NCBI GenBank assembly: GCA_050942895.1
Contig: JBMNOE010000026.1
Span: forward strand, 1-31,633
Source: JBNRMR01 sp050942895
GTDB taxonomy: Bacteria > Bacillota > Clostridia > Christensenellales > UBA1750
DNA: 31,633 bases
Direction: 5' to 3'
The notes below the pieces were generated by a model. It searched no databases and was not told where the DNA came from. It saw only the letters and a program-made list of their open reading frames with translations. The translations under genes were made by a program, and so were the position numbers. Positions 7,138-15,132 of the stretch are shown here, piece after piece (within the stretch, counting starts at the first letter, position 1; each line of letters starts with the position of its first letter).

Positions 7138-9092
7138 GTATGAGAGGCATGATCCTTTTGGAGCGCTATGAGCTGGAAGAGCTTATCGGCACCGGCGGCA
7201 TGGCCATAGTTTACCGGGCAAGGGATGTTAATACCGGTGCTACGGTTGCGATAAAGATGCTTAAGCAGGAGTATAATTCAGATATTGAGTTCGTGCGGCG
7301 CTTCCAGAGGGAGGCCATCGCCGCCCAGACGATGCTCCACCCGAATATCATCAAAGTGATGGACGTGGGCGAGCAGAACAACATTAAGTTCATAGTGATG
7401 GAGTTTGTGGACGGCGTGACCATAAAGGATATGGTCGAGCGGGGAGGAGCCATTCCTGTAAGCCGCGCCGTTGACTATGCAATACAGATTTCCCGCGCTT
7501 TGGAGCACGCCCACCGCTGCCACATCGTCCACAGGGATATAAAATCCCAGAATATAATGGTGGATAAGCGGGGCATTATCAAGGTAGCGGATTTTGGAAT
7601 AGCAAGGGCGACGAATTCATCGACGGTTACCGCCAGCGATGACGGAATATTGGGCTCGGTGCATTATTTCTCCCCCGAACAGGCAAAGGGCGAGGTGGCC
7701 GACGAAAAAAGCGACATATACTCTCTGGGAATCGTTATATATGAGATGGTAACCGGCAGGCTTCCCTTCGACGGCGATGTTCCTGTGGCAATCGCACTTA
7801 AGCACATACAGGAAGCGCCACAGCCGCCAAGAAGCTTAAACTCGGACATTCCCCCCGCGCTGAATGATGTCATTTTAAAGGCGCTGCGTAAAAAAAGCGA
7901 TAACAGATATAGATCCGCCATAGCCATGGAGCTGGATCTTTCAATGGTTTTAACTCACCCCGAGGGCGGCTATGTGGTTCTTAAGGATGACGATCTGCCC
8001 TCCGCAAACAGCCCGAACGATAATACCCCCCAGCAGCGGGATGATCCTCTGCCTGCACATGTCTCAGGACGCAGAAAGAAGCCCAAGCTATCCGGCGGCG
8101 AGGATGATACGGGCGATTCTCAGGAGTTTGAGGACGAATACGACACATATCTTCGCGCCAGAAGAAAGCGGAGGATTGCTGTTTTGACGGCCCTTACCGC
8201 GGTGGCAATAGTGCTGGTGGTGATGGCAAGTTTTTCATTATGGAGAAATGTCATAAGCAAGTCCGCGTTGGATGACCTTACGGGCATGAAGATGGAGCAG
8301 GCGGTGGAGTATCTGGCCGAACAGGGCCTTGATAACGGCCTTATAGACGTGTTTTCAAATGATGCGGCAAGAGGCACTGTGGTCTCACAGTTCATGTCGG
8401 GCAAAAGGGTGATTTTGGAGATAAGCAAAGGACCGGAGAGCGTCCAGGCGGCGGATCTGAGCGGCAAAACCGTCGAGGAGGCCGATGAGATGCTCTATGA
8501 ACAGGGGCTTTCGGTGGGCGAGGTGATCCAAAGCCACACCGCTGAGGGCTACGCTGAGGGCGAGATATTCATGCAGAGCCCGGAGGCGGGCGTCACAGCG
8601 AAGAATGGCGATAAGGTGATAGTCTATGTGTTCAGGCCCTTGCAGGAGGAGGACGTTCCAAAGGTGGTGGGGCTGACGCTTGAATCGGCGCATATTGCGC
8701 TGAAGGCCATGGGCTTCGCTCTGGGGAATGTTGAATATGCCGAATACAGCGATGTTCCGGAGGGGCTGGTGGTCAGCCAGTCGCCGGACTTCGGAGATAT
8801 CGCCATGGAGGGCACGCCGGTGGATGTGGTGGTGTCATCAAAGCTGCCGGTGTATGAGTCCCAGAAGATAGAGTTTCAGGTGACGATACCCTCCGGCGGG
8901 GCCACTGTCATCGTTTACCGCAATGTCGGCGCCGATTCAAAGGAGATGCTGCGAGAGGAGCTTCCCGCGGGCGAAAAGAACTACACGGTGGAGCTTGAAT
9001 CGCAGACGGGTGAAAGCGAGGAGTTGATTGTCTATGTTAATAACACCAGGGTGCATAGCATTCAGGTTGATTTTACGGAGGCCGGCCAATGA
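7134..9092 (+). CDS. prkC: PASTA-domain serine/threonine protein kinase
   Basis: Membrane-bound eukaryotic-type kinase that senses peptidoglycan fragments and tunes cell-wall growth, division or spore germination in Firmicutes. Visible: glycine loop GTGGMAIVY, ATP lysine in VAIKML, HRDIKSQN catalytic loop, DFGIA, SPEQAKG, then an acidic/basic juxtamembrane linker. A single membrane segment follows at about residues 348-370, and then about three PASTA repeats (roughly 378-580). A final beta-rich extracellular region of about 70 residues closes the 652-residue protein. It starts within the stop of prpC (ATGA) and ends within the start of rsgA. An ATG at 7140 or 7149 is an alternative start. Confidence 0.93.
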   Translation: MSMRGMILLERYELEELIGTGGMAIVYRARDVNTGATVAIKMLKQEYNSDIEFVRRFQREAIAAQTMLHPNIIKVMDVGEQNNIKFIVMEFVDGVTIKDMVERGGAIPVSRAVDYAIQISRALEHAHRCHIVHRDIKSQNIMVDKRGIIKVADFGIARATNSSTVTASDDGILGSVHYFSPEQAKGEVADEKSDIYSLGIVIYEMVTGRLPFDGDVPVAIALKHIQEAPQPPRSLNSDIPPALNDVILKALRKKSDNRYRSAIAMELDLSMVLTHPEGGYVVLKDDDLPSANSPNDNTPQQRDDPLPAHVSGRRKKPKLSGGEDDTGDSQEFEDEYDTYLRARRKRRIAVLTALTAVAIVLVVMASFSLWRNVISKSALDDLTGMKMEQAVEYLAEQGLDNGLIDVFSNDAARGTVVSQFMSGKRVILEISKGPESVQAADLSGKTVEEADEMLYEQGLSVGEVIQSHTAEGYAEGEIFMQSPEAGVTAKNGDKVIVYVFRPLQEEDVPKVVGLTLESAHIALKAMGFALGNVEYAEYSDVPEGLVVSQSPDFGDIAMEGTPVDVVVSSKLPVYESQKIEFQVTIPSGGATVIVYRNVGADSKEMLREELPAGEKNYTVELESQTGESEELIVYVNNTRVHSIQVDFTEAGQ

Positions 9093-10000
9093 GCTTCGCC
9101 CAAAATGAGCCGCTTGTGCCGGGCGCGAGGACGGGGCTGCTGGTAAAGGGCGTGGGCGGGCTGTATACTGTTTACTGCGAAGGGGAGTACTACCCTGCCA
9201 AGGCCCGCGGCAGGTTCAGAAAGAACATGCAAAAGCCGGTGATCGGCGACAGGGTGGACTTCACTCCCGCTGCGCCGGGGGATGACTTTGGCGTCATCGG
9301 GCGGATTCATCCCCGAAGGAACAGCCTTGTGCGGCCTGCGGTGGCAAATATCAGCCTTTTGCTGGCGGTGATGGCCAGCGCCATGCCGGAGCCGGATCTC
9401 ATGCTGGTGGATAAGCTGCTTGTATACTCAAGGATGTCCCGGGCTGAGGCGGTGGTGGTCATAAACAAGATTGACTTGGGCGATTCCGCCGCGATTGCCG
9501 CACAGTATGAAAAGTCCGGATATGAGGTTTTTTGCGTCAGCGCGGTGAGCGGCGAGGGTGTTCACGCCTTGAAGGACAGAATGAAGGGCCATATCTCGGC
9601 ATATGCGGGGCAATCAGGCGTGGGCAAGTCATCCATACTCAACTCATTGGGCCATGGCTTCAGCATCGAAACGGGGGATGTCAGCCGCATTCAAAGGGGT
9701 AAGCACACCACCCGCCATGTGGAACTGCTCCAATTAGGGGAAGATTCGTGGGTCAGCGACACGCCCGGCTTCAGCCTGCTGGAGATGGACATGTTCGATC
9801 CCCTTGAGCTTAAAAACTACTACCCTGAGTTTGACGCCCACAGCGAAGGCTGCCGCTTTCCCGGCTGCAACCATATCAGCGAGCCCGGCTGCTCTGTGAA
9901 AGAGGCGGCCGAAAGGGGAGAGCTTTCCATGGAGCGCATGGAGCGCTACGCCATGATTTTTCAGGAAGTTAAAGAGAAATGGGACCGGCGCTACAATTGA
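9089..10000 (+). CDS. rsgA: ribosome small-subunit-dependent GTPase A
   Basis: Circularly permuted GTPase that checks late maturation of the 30S subunit. The N-terminus forms an OB-fold (about residues 1-75); then the G motifs appear in permuted order, NKID (G4), GQSGVGKSS (G1) and DTPGF (G3). The C-terminal zinc site CRFPGCNHISEPGC is intact. At 303 residues it is of normal length. It overlaps prkC by four bases; prpC-prkC-rsgA(cpgA)-rpe is a conserved order in Firmicutes, and CpgA is a known PrkC substrate in Bacillus. Confidence 0.95.
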   Translation: MSFAQNEPLVPGARTGLLVKGVGGLYTVYCEGEYYPAKARGRFRKNMQKPVIGDRVDFTPAAPGDDFGVIGRIHPRRNSLVRPAVANISLLLAVMASAMPEPDLMLVDKLLVYSRMSRAEAVVVINKIDLGDSAAIAAQYEKSGYEVFCVSAVSGEGVHALKDRMKGHISAYAGQSGVGKSSILNSLGHGFSIETGDVSRIQRGKHTTRHVELLQLGEDSWVSDTPGFSLLEMDMFDPLELKNYYPEFDAHSEGCRFPGCNHISEPGCSVKEAAERGELSMERMERYAMIFQEVKEKWDRRYN

Positions 10001-10041
10001 TTTGGGCGCTGAATATGAATATATAATGGAGAAACAGAAAA

Positions 10042-10734
10042 ATGACCGGTTTTTTTGATAAGAGCAAAGATGAGAAAATGGGAAGAATAAAAATATCGCC
10101 GTCGATGCTTTCAAGCGACTATTCCGCCATGGGCATTGACACAAAAAGAATGCAGGACTTCGGCGCTGATTATATCCACCTAGATGTGATGGACGGCTCA
10201 TTTGTGCCGAAGATTTCATTTGGCTCGGATGTGATCGCCTCCCTTAGGGAAAAGGCGCAGATACCCTTCGATGTCCACCTGATGGTTCAAAACCCCGAGC
10301 ATCATATTGAGGACTTCATAAAGGCCGGCGCGGACATAATAACGGTGCACGCAGAGGCGACCATTCATCTTCAAAGAGTTATAAGGCTTGTGAAAGACGC
10401 GGGGCTTAAGGCGGGCCTTGCGCTGAACCCGGCGACGCCCCTGGAATATGCGAAATATGTGCTGGACGACATCGACCTGCTGCTGATCATGACTGTGAAC
10501 CCCGGCTACGGCGGGCAGAAGCTTATCCCTGCCACGCTGCGCAAGATTGCCGATGCAAGAGCCATTATCGATGCTTTTGGCAAGGATATCGAGCTGCAGG
10601 TGGACGGCGGCGTAAACGGCGAGACGGCGCATCTTGTCCGCCAGGCCGGGGCAAATGTGCTGGTTTCGGGCAGCTATGTCTTTGCTGCGGAAAATCCCGG
10701 ACGAGCCATGGATATATTAAGGGGAAATGTTTGA
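10042..10734 (+). CDS. rpe: ribulose-phosphate 3-epimerase
   Basis: Interconverts ribulose-5-phosphate and xylulose-5-phosphate in the pentose phosphate pathway. The TIM-barrel motifs are all visible: SPSMLSSD, HLDVMDGSFVPKISFG, FDVHLMVQNPEHHI, MTVNPGYGGQK and LQVDGGVN. With the ATG at 10042 (GGAG at 10028-10031, 10 bases upstream) the protein is 230 residues. An internal ATG at 10078 gives a more typical N-terminus (MGRIKISPS) but has no clear ribosome site, so the true start is uncertain. The stop overlaps the next ATG by one base. Confidence 0.94.
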   Translation: MTGFFDKSKDEKMGRIKISPSMLSSDYSAMGIDTKRMQDFGADYIHLDVMDGSFVPKISFGSDVIASLREKAQIPFDVHLMVQNPEHHIEDFIKAGADIITVHAEATIHLQRVIRLVKDAGLKAGLALNPATPLEYAKYVLDDIDLLLIMTVNPGYGGQKLIPATLRKIADARAIIDAFGKDIELQVDGGVNGETAHLVRQAGANVLVSGSYVFAAENPGRAMDILRGNV

Positions 10735-11201
10735 TGAAAAAAAGAGAAGAAAAAAAAGAAAAAGATATGGACAATGGCAGGAAGGAAAAGGCAACCTTCT
10801 CGATAAAAGGAGTTCAAAAAGACTTTTTTGGCGAAGAGAATGTGGTGGAGCTGATCACCGAGGGCGACGTGACATACCACGATGACCGAGTCCTGCTTCA
10901 ATATGACGAAAGCGAGCTTTCAGGCATGGCCGGCAACAGCACCAGCATAGAGCTGCGCGAGAACAGCGTCAGCATGGTGCGGGCGGGCGATGCCAATGTG
11001 ACAATGCACTTTGAAAAGGGCAAGCGGTCGTTTTCCCATTATAATACGCCCTTTGGGGCGATATCGATGTCGGTTTACGGCAACAGCGTCTACCACAAGA
11101 TGGACGCAAAGGGCGGCCAGGTGAGGCTTGATTACATACTGGACATGGACGGCGGCCAGAGCTTTGAGTATATGTTCAGCATGGATATAAAAGTTAAATA
11201 G
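10734..11201 (+). CDS. DUF1934 family protein (YwiB-like)
   Basis: A 155-residue cytoplasmic protein with a very lysine/glutamate-rich first 20 residues and then a beta-barrel type sequence (ITEGDVTYHDDRVLLQYDES, YNTPFGAISMSVYGNSV), matching the calycin-like DUF1934 family. Its function is unknown. The start chosen is the ATG at 10734, whose first base is the last base of the rpe stop (TGATG); a TTG directly before it is also in frame. AGGGGAA at 10720-10726 is a plausible ribosome site. In many Firmicutes this family lies next to argS, so its place behind rpe is less usual. Confidence 0.8.
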   Translation: MKKREEKKEKDMDNGRKEKATFSIKGVQKDFFGEENVVELITEGDVTYHDDRVLLQYDESELSGMAGNSTSIELRENSVSMVRAGDANVTMHFEKGKRSFSHYNTPFGAISMSVYGNSVYHKMDAKGGQVRLDYILDMDGGQSFEYMFSMDIKVK

Positions 11202-11208
11202 CGCGCCG

Positions 11209-11658
11209 ATGGACTTTTTTCTGCAAAAGGAAAAACAAAGACATCTGAAAAGCGGCGCAAAAAGCGCATATGTGATGCCCTACCCCTACGAGAAGGGTCA
11301 CTTCTGCCTATATTATGGGGACGGGCGTCGGGAATATGTTCGGCTTTGTGACGGCATATATGAAGAAGCTGCGAGGGCATGGAGAGAGCTTGAGATCCCT
11401 GGGATTGGCTGCGGCGCGGGGGAGGAGGAGCTGCGGCTTATGACATATATGCGCCTGATAAAAGGCAGGGAGGGGCCGCCCAGGGAGCCTACGCCAAAGG
11501 AAAAGGCCTTGATAAGGCTGCTGATGGATGCACGCCTTCCGGGCATGAAGGAGCGGATTTTACGGCTTTTAGGGGAGTGCTACAGCGATAATATAAGAGA
11601 AAATCGGGGCATGGGCCAGCTTGAAGGCTGTATAAGGAAAAGCCTTTACGGCCTATAA
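11209..11658 (+). CDS. uncharacterised protein
   Basis: A 149-residue protein that I do not recognise. It is rich in charged residues, begins MDFFLQKEKQ, has an aromatic, possibly beta-strand region (AYVMPYPYEKGHFCLYYGDG) and a helical C-terminal half with many Arg, Glu and Leu. No signal peptide or membrane segment is seen. The ATG is eight bases after the DUF1934 stop with no clear Shine-Dalgarno, so translation is probably coupled. Codon and base use match its neighbours, which supports a real gene at the end of the operon. No clear terminator follows. Confidence 0.65.
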   Translation: MDFFLQKEKQRHLKSGAKSAYVMPYPYEKGHFCLYYGDGRREYVRLCDGIYEEAARAWRELEIPGIGCGAGEEELRLMTYMRLIKGREGPPREPTPKEKALIRLLMDARLPGMKERILRLLGECYSDNIRENRGMGQLEGCIRKSLYGL

Positions 11659-11720
11659 ATGGCTATTTTCTCATAAAAATTAAATTATTGCTAAAAAACA
11701 TAATAATTTGATAAAAGCAC

Positions 11721-11750
11721 TTGACAACTCCACCGGAAACAGTGTATAAT
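11721..11750 (+). promoter_or_regulatory. promoter of the tRNA cluster
   Basis: TTGACA at 11721-11726 and TATAAT at 11745-11750 with an 18-base spacer. It lies about 43 bases ahead of the first tRNA and no further promoter is seen in the short tRNA spacers. Confidence 0.85.
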
Positions 11751-11793
11751 TCAACCCGTCGCTTGCGAATCCATAAGCCATTCGCATGGATAA

Positions 11794-11870
11794 CGGGGTG
11801 TGGCGCAGTCTGGTAGCGTACGTGCTTTGGGAGCATGGGGCCGGAGGTTCGAATCCTCTCACCCCGACCA
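11794..11870 (+). tRNA. tRNA-Pro (TGG)
   Basis: Cloverleaf with acceptor CGGGGTG/CACCCCG and encoded CCA (11868-11870). The anticodon stem CGTGC/GCATG encloses TTTGGGA, giving anticodon TGG at 11828-11830. First of six tRNAs in one transcript. Confidence 0.95.
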
Positions 11871-11917
11871 TTATGGACTTAGGCTGCATCAGCGGCAGTG
11901 ATGATCAGGCATTTTAT

Positions 11918-11992
11918 GGCCCCTTGGTCAAGCGGTTAAGACATCGCCCTTTCACGGCGGTAACAGGGGTTCGATTCCCCTAGGGGTCACCA
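11918..11992 (+). tRNA. tRNA-Glu (TTC)
   Basis: Acceptor GGCCCCT pairs with AGGGGTC. The anticodon stem TCGCC/GGCGG encloses CTTTCAC, giving TTC at 11951-11953. T-arm GGTTCGATTCC and encoded CCA are present. Confidence 0.95.
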
Positions 11993-12064
11993 CTTTTTTC
12001 GCAGGATTTTTGCGGCTGCGCTGAGCATGGCGGTATCGCCGGCTCAGATGGCACAGATGATTGC

Positions 12065-12141
12065 GGGCCTTTAGCTCAGTTGGTCAGAGCGGTCGGCTCA
12101 TAACCGATTGGTCCGGGGTTCGAGTCCCTGAAGGCCCACCA
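12065..12141 (+). tRNA. tRNA with CAT anticodon (Ile2 or elongator Met)
   Basis: Acceptor GGGCCTT pairs perfectly with AAGGCCC, with encoded CCA; the anticodon CAT is at 12099-12101 in a CTCATAA loop. It is not an initiator, since the acceptor is fully paired at position 1. C at positions 4 and 5 of the acceptor resembles tRNA-Ile2, in which TilS converts C34 to lysidine, more than elongator tRNA-Met. The choice between the two is therefore inference. Confidence 0.9.
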
Positions 12142-12195
12142 TTTCCACCTTCCCACAGGTGAAGCGCTGAAGCGGACTTGATCAGTGTTTTATGC

Positions 12196-12272
12196 GGCCC
12201 GGTAGTTCAGTTGGTTAGAATGCCAGCCTGTCACGCTGGATGTCGAGGGTTCGAGTCCCTTCCGGGTCGCCA
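12196..12272 (+). tRNA. tRNA-Asp (GTC)
   Basis: Acceptor GGCCCGG/CCGGGTC with discriminator G and encoded CCA. The anticodon stem CCAGC/GCTGG encloses CTGTCAC, giving GTC at 12230-12232. Confidence 0.95.
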
Positions 12273-12300
12273 TCTCAATTTTGGGCACGGACAGTGAGAT

Positions 12301-12376
12301 GCTGGTGTAGCTCAATTGGCAGAGCAGCTGATTTGTAATCAGCAGGTTAAGGGTTCAAGTCCCCTCACCAGCTCCA
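12301..12376 (+). tRNA. tRNA-Thr (TGT)
   Basis: Acceptor GCTGGTG/CACCAGC with discriminator T and encoded CCA. The anticodon stem GCTGA/TCAGC encloses TTTGTAA, giving TGT at 12334-12336. Confidence 0.95.
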
Positions 12377-12391
12377 TTTTCTCAATATCGT

Positions 12392-12476
12392 GGAGGAGTT
12401 CCCGAGCGGCCAAAGGGAGCAGACTGTAAATCTGTTGTCTACGACTTCGGTGGTTCGAATCCGCCCTCCTCCACCA
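12392..12476 (+). tRNA. tRNA-Tyr (GTA)
   Basis: An 85-base class II tRNA with a long variable arm, as expected for bacterial tRNA-Tyr. Acceptor GGAGGAG/CTCCTCC, encoded CCA, and anticodon GTA at 12426-12428 within CTGTAAA. Confidence 0.95.
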
Positions 12477-12485
12477 ACAGAAAGA

Positions 12486-12510
12486 AAAGCCGCTAATTAT
12501 AGCGGTTTTT
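12486..12510 (+). terminator. terminator of the tRNA cluster
   Basis: CCGCT (12490-12494) pairs with AGCGG (12501-12505) around a 6-7 base AT-rich loop, preceded by A residues and followed by five T. It starts ten bases after the last tRNA. Confidence 0.85.
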
Positions 12511-12585
12511 CTTATGTTAAGCGCGACAGGCGCAAAGCCTGGGCATATTCCTGTAAAAATAAATGGATAATTTATTCCAGTGAAA

Positions 12586-12611
12586 AGCCGCTTGCCTGGC
12601 GGCTATTTTTT
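12586..12611 (+). terminator. second terminator-like hairpin
   Basis: AGCCGC (12586-12591) pairs perfectly with GCGGCT (12599-12604), followed by A and a T-run to 12611. It resembles the hairpin 80 bases upstream (both contain AAAGCCGC and AGCGG/GCGGC arms) and may be a tandem back-up terminator. Confidence 0.7.
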
Positions 12612-12628
12612 GGTGCATCTAGCCTTCC

Positions 12629-12657
12629 TTGTATGCTGCGTTTAAGCGTGGTATAAT
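12629..12657 (+). promoter_or_regulatory. probable promoter of the aldo/keto reductase
   Basis: TTGTAT at 12629-12634 and TATAAT at 12652-12657 are 17 bases apart. The reductase start lies about 170 bases further on; no other promoter is seen in between. Confidence 0.6.
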
Positions 12658-12832
12658 TAACACAGCAACAATTTTTTGCCTTATTATGTTTCTGAAGAGC
12701 TTGTATTGTATATATGTAGTCTATTAAAAGAATTTTGAATAGCGTGTATTGCAAATGGTTGATCAACTAAAAATGTTGTTTGATCTTAAAAATAGCAGGA
12801 TGCCGATAAAAGCAGCACAAAGGAGCGACCTC

Positions 12833-13873
12833 ATGAAGTATGTTAAGCTTGGAAAGACTAACCTGACCGTATCAAAAACCGCTATGGGAACGGTGCCCTT
12901 GCAAAGGTTGTCAACGCCGGAAGCTGTGCGCCTTGTAAAAAGTGCATACGATGGCGGCATCACGTTTTTTGACACGTCGGACAATTACTCTCAAAGTGAA
13001 GCGAAGCTGGGCATAGCCTTGGAGGGCGTGCGCCATCAAGTTGTCATAGCCACAAAAGCGTCGGTCCAAGGATATGACGATGCGACGGCTCACATTGAGC
13101 AGAGCATGCGCGATTTGAAAACAGATTATATTGACATAATTCAGCTTCATAACCCCAAAGAACTGCCTGATGGCAATGCAAGGGACGATACCTTCGCTGC
13201 CCTTAGGGATGCGCGGGAAAAAGGCTATGTGGGCCATATCGGCTTTACATCCCATGACCTGTACAGAGCGTTAGATGCGGCCAAAAGCGGCTTGTTCGAT
13301 ACAATTCAATATCCTCTTTGTTATCTTTCTTCAGGCAAGGATGACGATCTGATCGAATACTGCGCTAAGGAAAACATCGGCTTGATCGCCATGAAGCCCT
13401 TTGCAGGCGGAATGATTCGAGATGCAGCTTTGACTTTTCTTTATTTTCGGCAAAAGGAAAACGTGGTGCCGATCTACGGCATACAGCGCCGCTCAGAGCT
13501 GGAGATTTTGCTGGAGCTGGAGGAAAACCCGCCGCCGCTTGACGCATACATGGCGATTCGAATTGAGGAGGGGAGGGAGCGGTATCAGCGCCTGTTTTGC
13601 CGCGGATGCGAGCGCTGCCTGCCCGCCTGCCCTCAGGGCATTCGTCCGGGATATATGGGCAGGATAGGCGACTTTTTATACAGGAATCCGCCGAGCAAAT
13701 ATCTGACAGAGTCATGGCATCAGCAAGTATCCAAAATTCCAAGCTGCACCGGCTGCGGCAGCTGCGTTGCAGCCTGTCCCTTCGGCTGCGACCTCAGAGA
13801 AAAAATGAAAGAAAGCTACTTGGTGTTTAACGATTTTTGGTCCCGTAAGGAGACTTTTGAAGAAGGGGTATGA
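12833..13873 (+). CDS. aldo/keto reductase with C-terminal 4Fe-4S ferredoxin domain
   Basis: A 346-residue NADPH-type oxidoreductase. The barrel shows the aldo/keto reductase residues in FDTSDNYSQSE (Asp and catalytic Tyr), VIATKAS (Lys) and DIIQLHNP (His). The last 80 residues carry two cysteine clusters, CRGCERCLPACPQGI and CTGCGSCVAACPFGC, typical of fused ferredoxin-like 4Fe-4S domains in clostridial members. The start is the ATG at 12833, seven bases after AGGAG (12821-12825), giving the family-type N-terminus MKYVKLGKTNL. An upstream in-frame ATG at 12749 would add 28 residues without homology. Substrate unknown; cytoplasmic. Confidence 0.9.
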   Translation: MKYVKLGKTNLTVSKTAMGTVPLQRLSTPEAVRLVKSAYDGGITFFDTSDNYSQSEAKLGIALEGVRHQVVIATKASVQGYDDATAHIEQSMRDLKTDYIDIIQLHNPKELPDGNARDDTFAALRDAREKGYVGHIGFTSHDLYRALDAAKSGLFDTIQYPLCYLSSGKDDDLIEYCAKENIGLIAMKPFAGGMIRDAALTFLYFRQKENVVPIYGIQRRSELEILLELEENPPPLDAYMAIRIEEGRERYQRLFCRGCERCLPACPQGIRPGYMGRIGDFLYRNPPSKYLTESWHQQVSKIPSCTGCGSCVAACPFGCDLREKMKESYLVFNDFWSRKETFEEGV

Positions 13874-13896
13874 TTTAGGGCGCTTTGTTATTTCCA

Positions 13897-14021
13897 GGGG
13901 CTCGCCTGATTCAAGTCATCGCGCTATGAATGCCGCGGGAATACCGGCGAGCTTTGGCCCCTAACGATTCACCGGAAGGCAGTCATCCGAGGGTAGACCA
14001 CCGCTGCAATTTGGGCGGATG
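13897..14021 (+). ncRNA. structured leader candidate upstream of the APH-like gene
   Basis: The ~200 bases between the two genes contain nested pairings. GCTCGCC (13900-13906) pairs with GGCGAGC (13946-13952), extended by GGG (13897-13899) with CCC (13958-13961) beyond a small bulge; inside it ATTCA pairs with TGAAT. A second stem, CATCCG (13984-13989) with CGGATG (14016-14021), follows. The downstream gene starts 55 bases later. It matches no riboswitch class I can recall. An open frame runs through it but does not look coding. Confidence 0.45.
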
Positions 14022-14076
14022 TAAAACAGATATCGGCGTGCCCATCATATTTATTTTCAATTTGCGTGGCGAGGAC

Positions 14077-14862
14077 ATGAATGAAATAATAATTGAAGCA
14101 AAACTTTTTCCGGCTGAAATATTGCCGTATATAGAAGGCAGCAGAGTTTTCGATTATTCTTCCAGCAAAAGGGCAAAAACATATTTTCTGGATAAGGACG
14201 ACGGCTATTTTCTTAAAATCGGAGCAAGGGGTGCGCTGGAGCAGGAGGCGCTGATGATGCGGCATTTGAGCAAGCTGGGCTTTACTGCCCGCGTGCTTCA
14301 ATATGTAAGCGGGGATGGGGATTTCTTCTTGATGGAAAAGGTCCAGGGTGAGCCATGCAGCGCAAGCAAATATCTGGATTGCCCTGAGGCGATGGTTAAA
14401 ATTATCAGTGAAAACCTCAGAAGGCTGCATGATTCGCCCACTGAGGCATGCCCCTTCAATAAAGCCACTTCTTCGCTGATACCGGCCGCTATTGCAGGGC
14501 TTAAGAGCGGGCGCTGTAACCGGTGGATGATTAAATCCGCGGGTTTTTCAGGCCCTGAAGATGCATATAATTTTATCAAAGCCAATGCGGATAAGCTGGT
14601 GGAGGACACAATCATCCACGGTGATGCCTGCCTTCCCAATATAATACTGCGCGATTTTGATTTTAGCGGCTTCATCGACTTTGAGGGCGGCGGCATGGGC
14701 GACCGTCATCATGATCTGCTGTGGGCGATTTGGTCGCTGGAATATAATCTTAAGATGGATAAATATAGAGAAACTTTCCTAAGGTCATATGGCGATGATG
14801 CATTTGACAGTGAAAGATACAAGCTGTGCTGTGCCATCAATGGGCTTGCATGGGAAGATTGA
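14077..14862 (+). CDS. APH(3')-like aminoglycoside/small-molecule phosphotransferase
   Basis: A 261-residue kinase-fold protein, the length of APH(3') enzymes, which use ATP to phosphorylate aminoglycosides. Visible: an ATP-lysine region (GYFLKIG), the hinge-like DFFLMEKVQGEPCS, the catalytic loop HGDACLPN and the metal-binding FIDFEGGGMGDRHHDL. The stretch FSGPEDAYNFIKAN before the catalytic loop aligns well with APH(3')-III. Real resistance is not shown, as many chromosomal relatives act on other substrates. The ATG at 14077 is chosen by family length; GAGG is only two bases upstream, so initiation looks weak. A hairpin TGATCGC/GCGATCA (14860-14876) overlaps the stop codon. Confidence 0.75.
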   Translation: MNEIIIEAKLFPAEILPYIEGSRVFDYSSSKRAKTYFLDKDDGYFLKIGARGALEQEALMMRHLSKLGFTARVLQYVSGDGDFFLMEKVQGEPCSASKYLDCPEAMVKIISENLRRLHDSPTEACPFNKATSSLIPAAIAGLKSGRCNRWMIKSAGFSGPEDAYNFIKANADKLVEDTIIHGDACLPNIILRDFDFSGFIDFEGGGMGDRHHDLLWAIWSLEYNLKMDKYRETFLRSYGDDAFDSERYKLCCAINGLAWED

Positions 14863-14928
14863 TCGCTGAGCGATCAGCGGGGAGAGGGAAAAATTATAAT
14901 ATTGCTGTGTAGATTGAAGCGCAATCAC

Positions 14929-14966
14929 AAGGCTGGCACATAAGAAATATGCCGGCCTTTTTTTAT
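14929..14966 (+). terminator. intrinsic terminator after the APH-like gene
   Basis: AAGGCTGGCA (14929-14938) pairs over all ten positions with TGCCGGCCTT (14950-14959, one G-U), followed by a long T-run. Confidence 0.92.
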
Positions 14967-15022
14967 TTTTATCGATTGCATGGGCGGCCCTGAAAGCATT
15001 TCATATTCAGGTTTAAAAAGTA

Positions 15023-15051
15023 TTGACAAAATGAATGGCTATAGATACAAT
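15023..15051 (+). promoter_or_regulatory. promoter of the sugar ABC importer operon
   Basis: TTGACA at 15023-15028 and TACAAT at 15046-15051 with a 17-base spacer. The transcript would have a leader of about 220 bases before the first gene. Confidence 0.8.
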
Positions 15052-15132
15052 AACAGTCAAAGAGAACCTTTTATAAAATAAAATAATTTTGCGTTTAATC
15101 AACCAAGAAACTTATAACGGCATTAATTAACC

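Noticed and set aside
11680..11889. Minus-strand frame over tRNA-Pro
   Set aside because: Its GFEPPAPCSQSTYATRLRHTPL type sequence is the well-known false protein obtained by translating tRNA genes.
12390..12656. Plus-strand frame over tRNA-Tyr and terminators
   Set aside because: It is explained by the tRNA and hairpins and lacks its own signals.
13930..14076. 49-codon N-terminal extension of the APH-like protein
   Set aside because: It would cross the structured non-coding stretch, has no homology to APH(3') enzymes and gives an unusual length.
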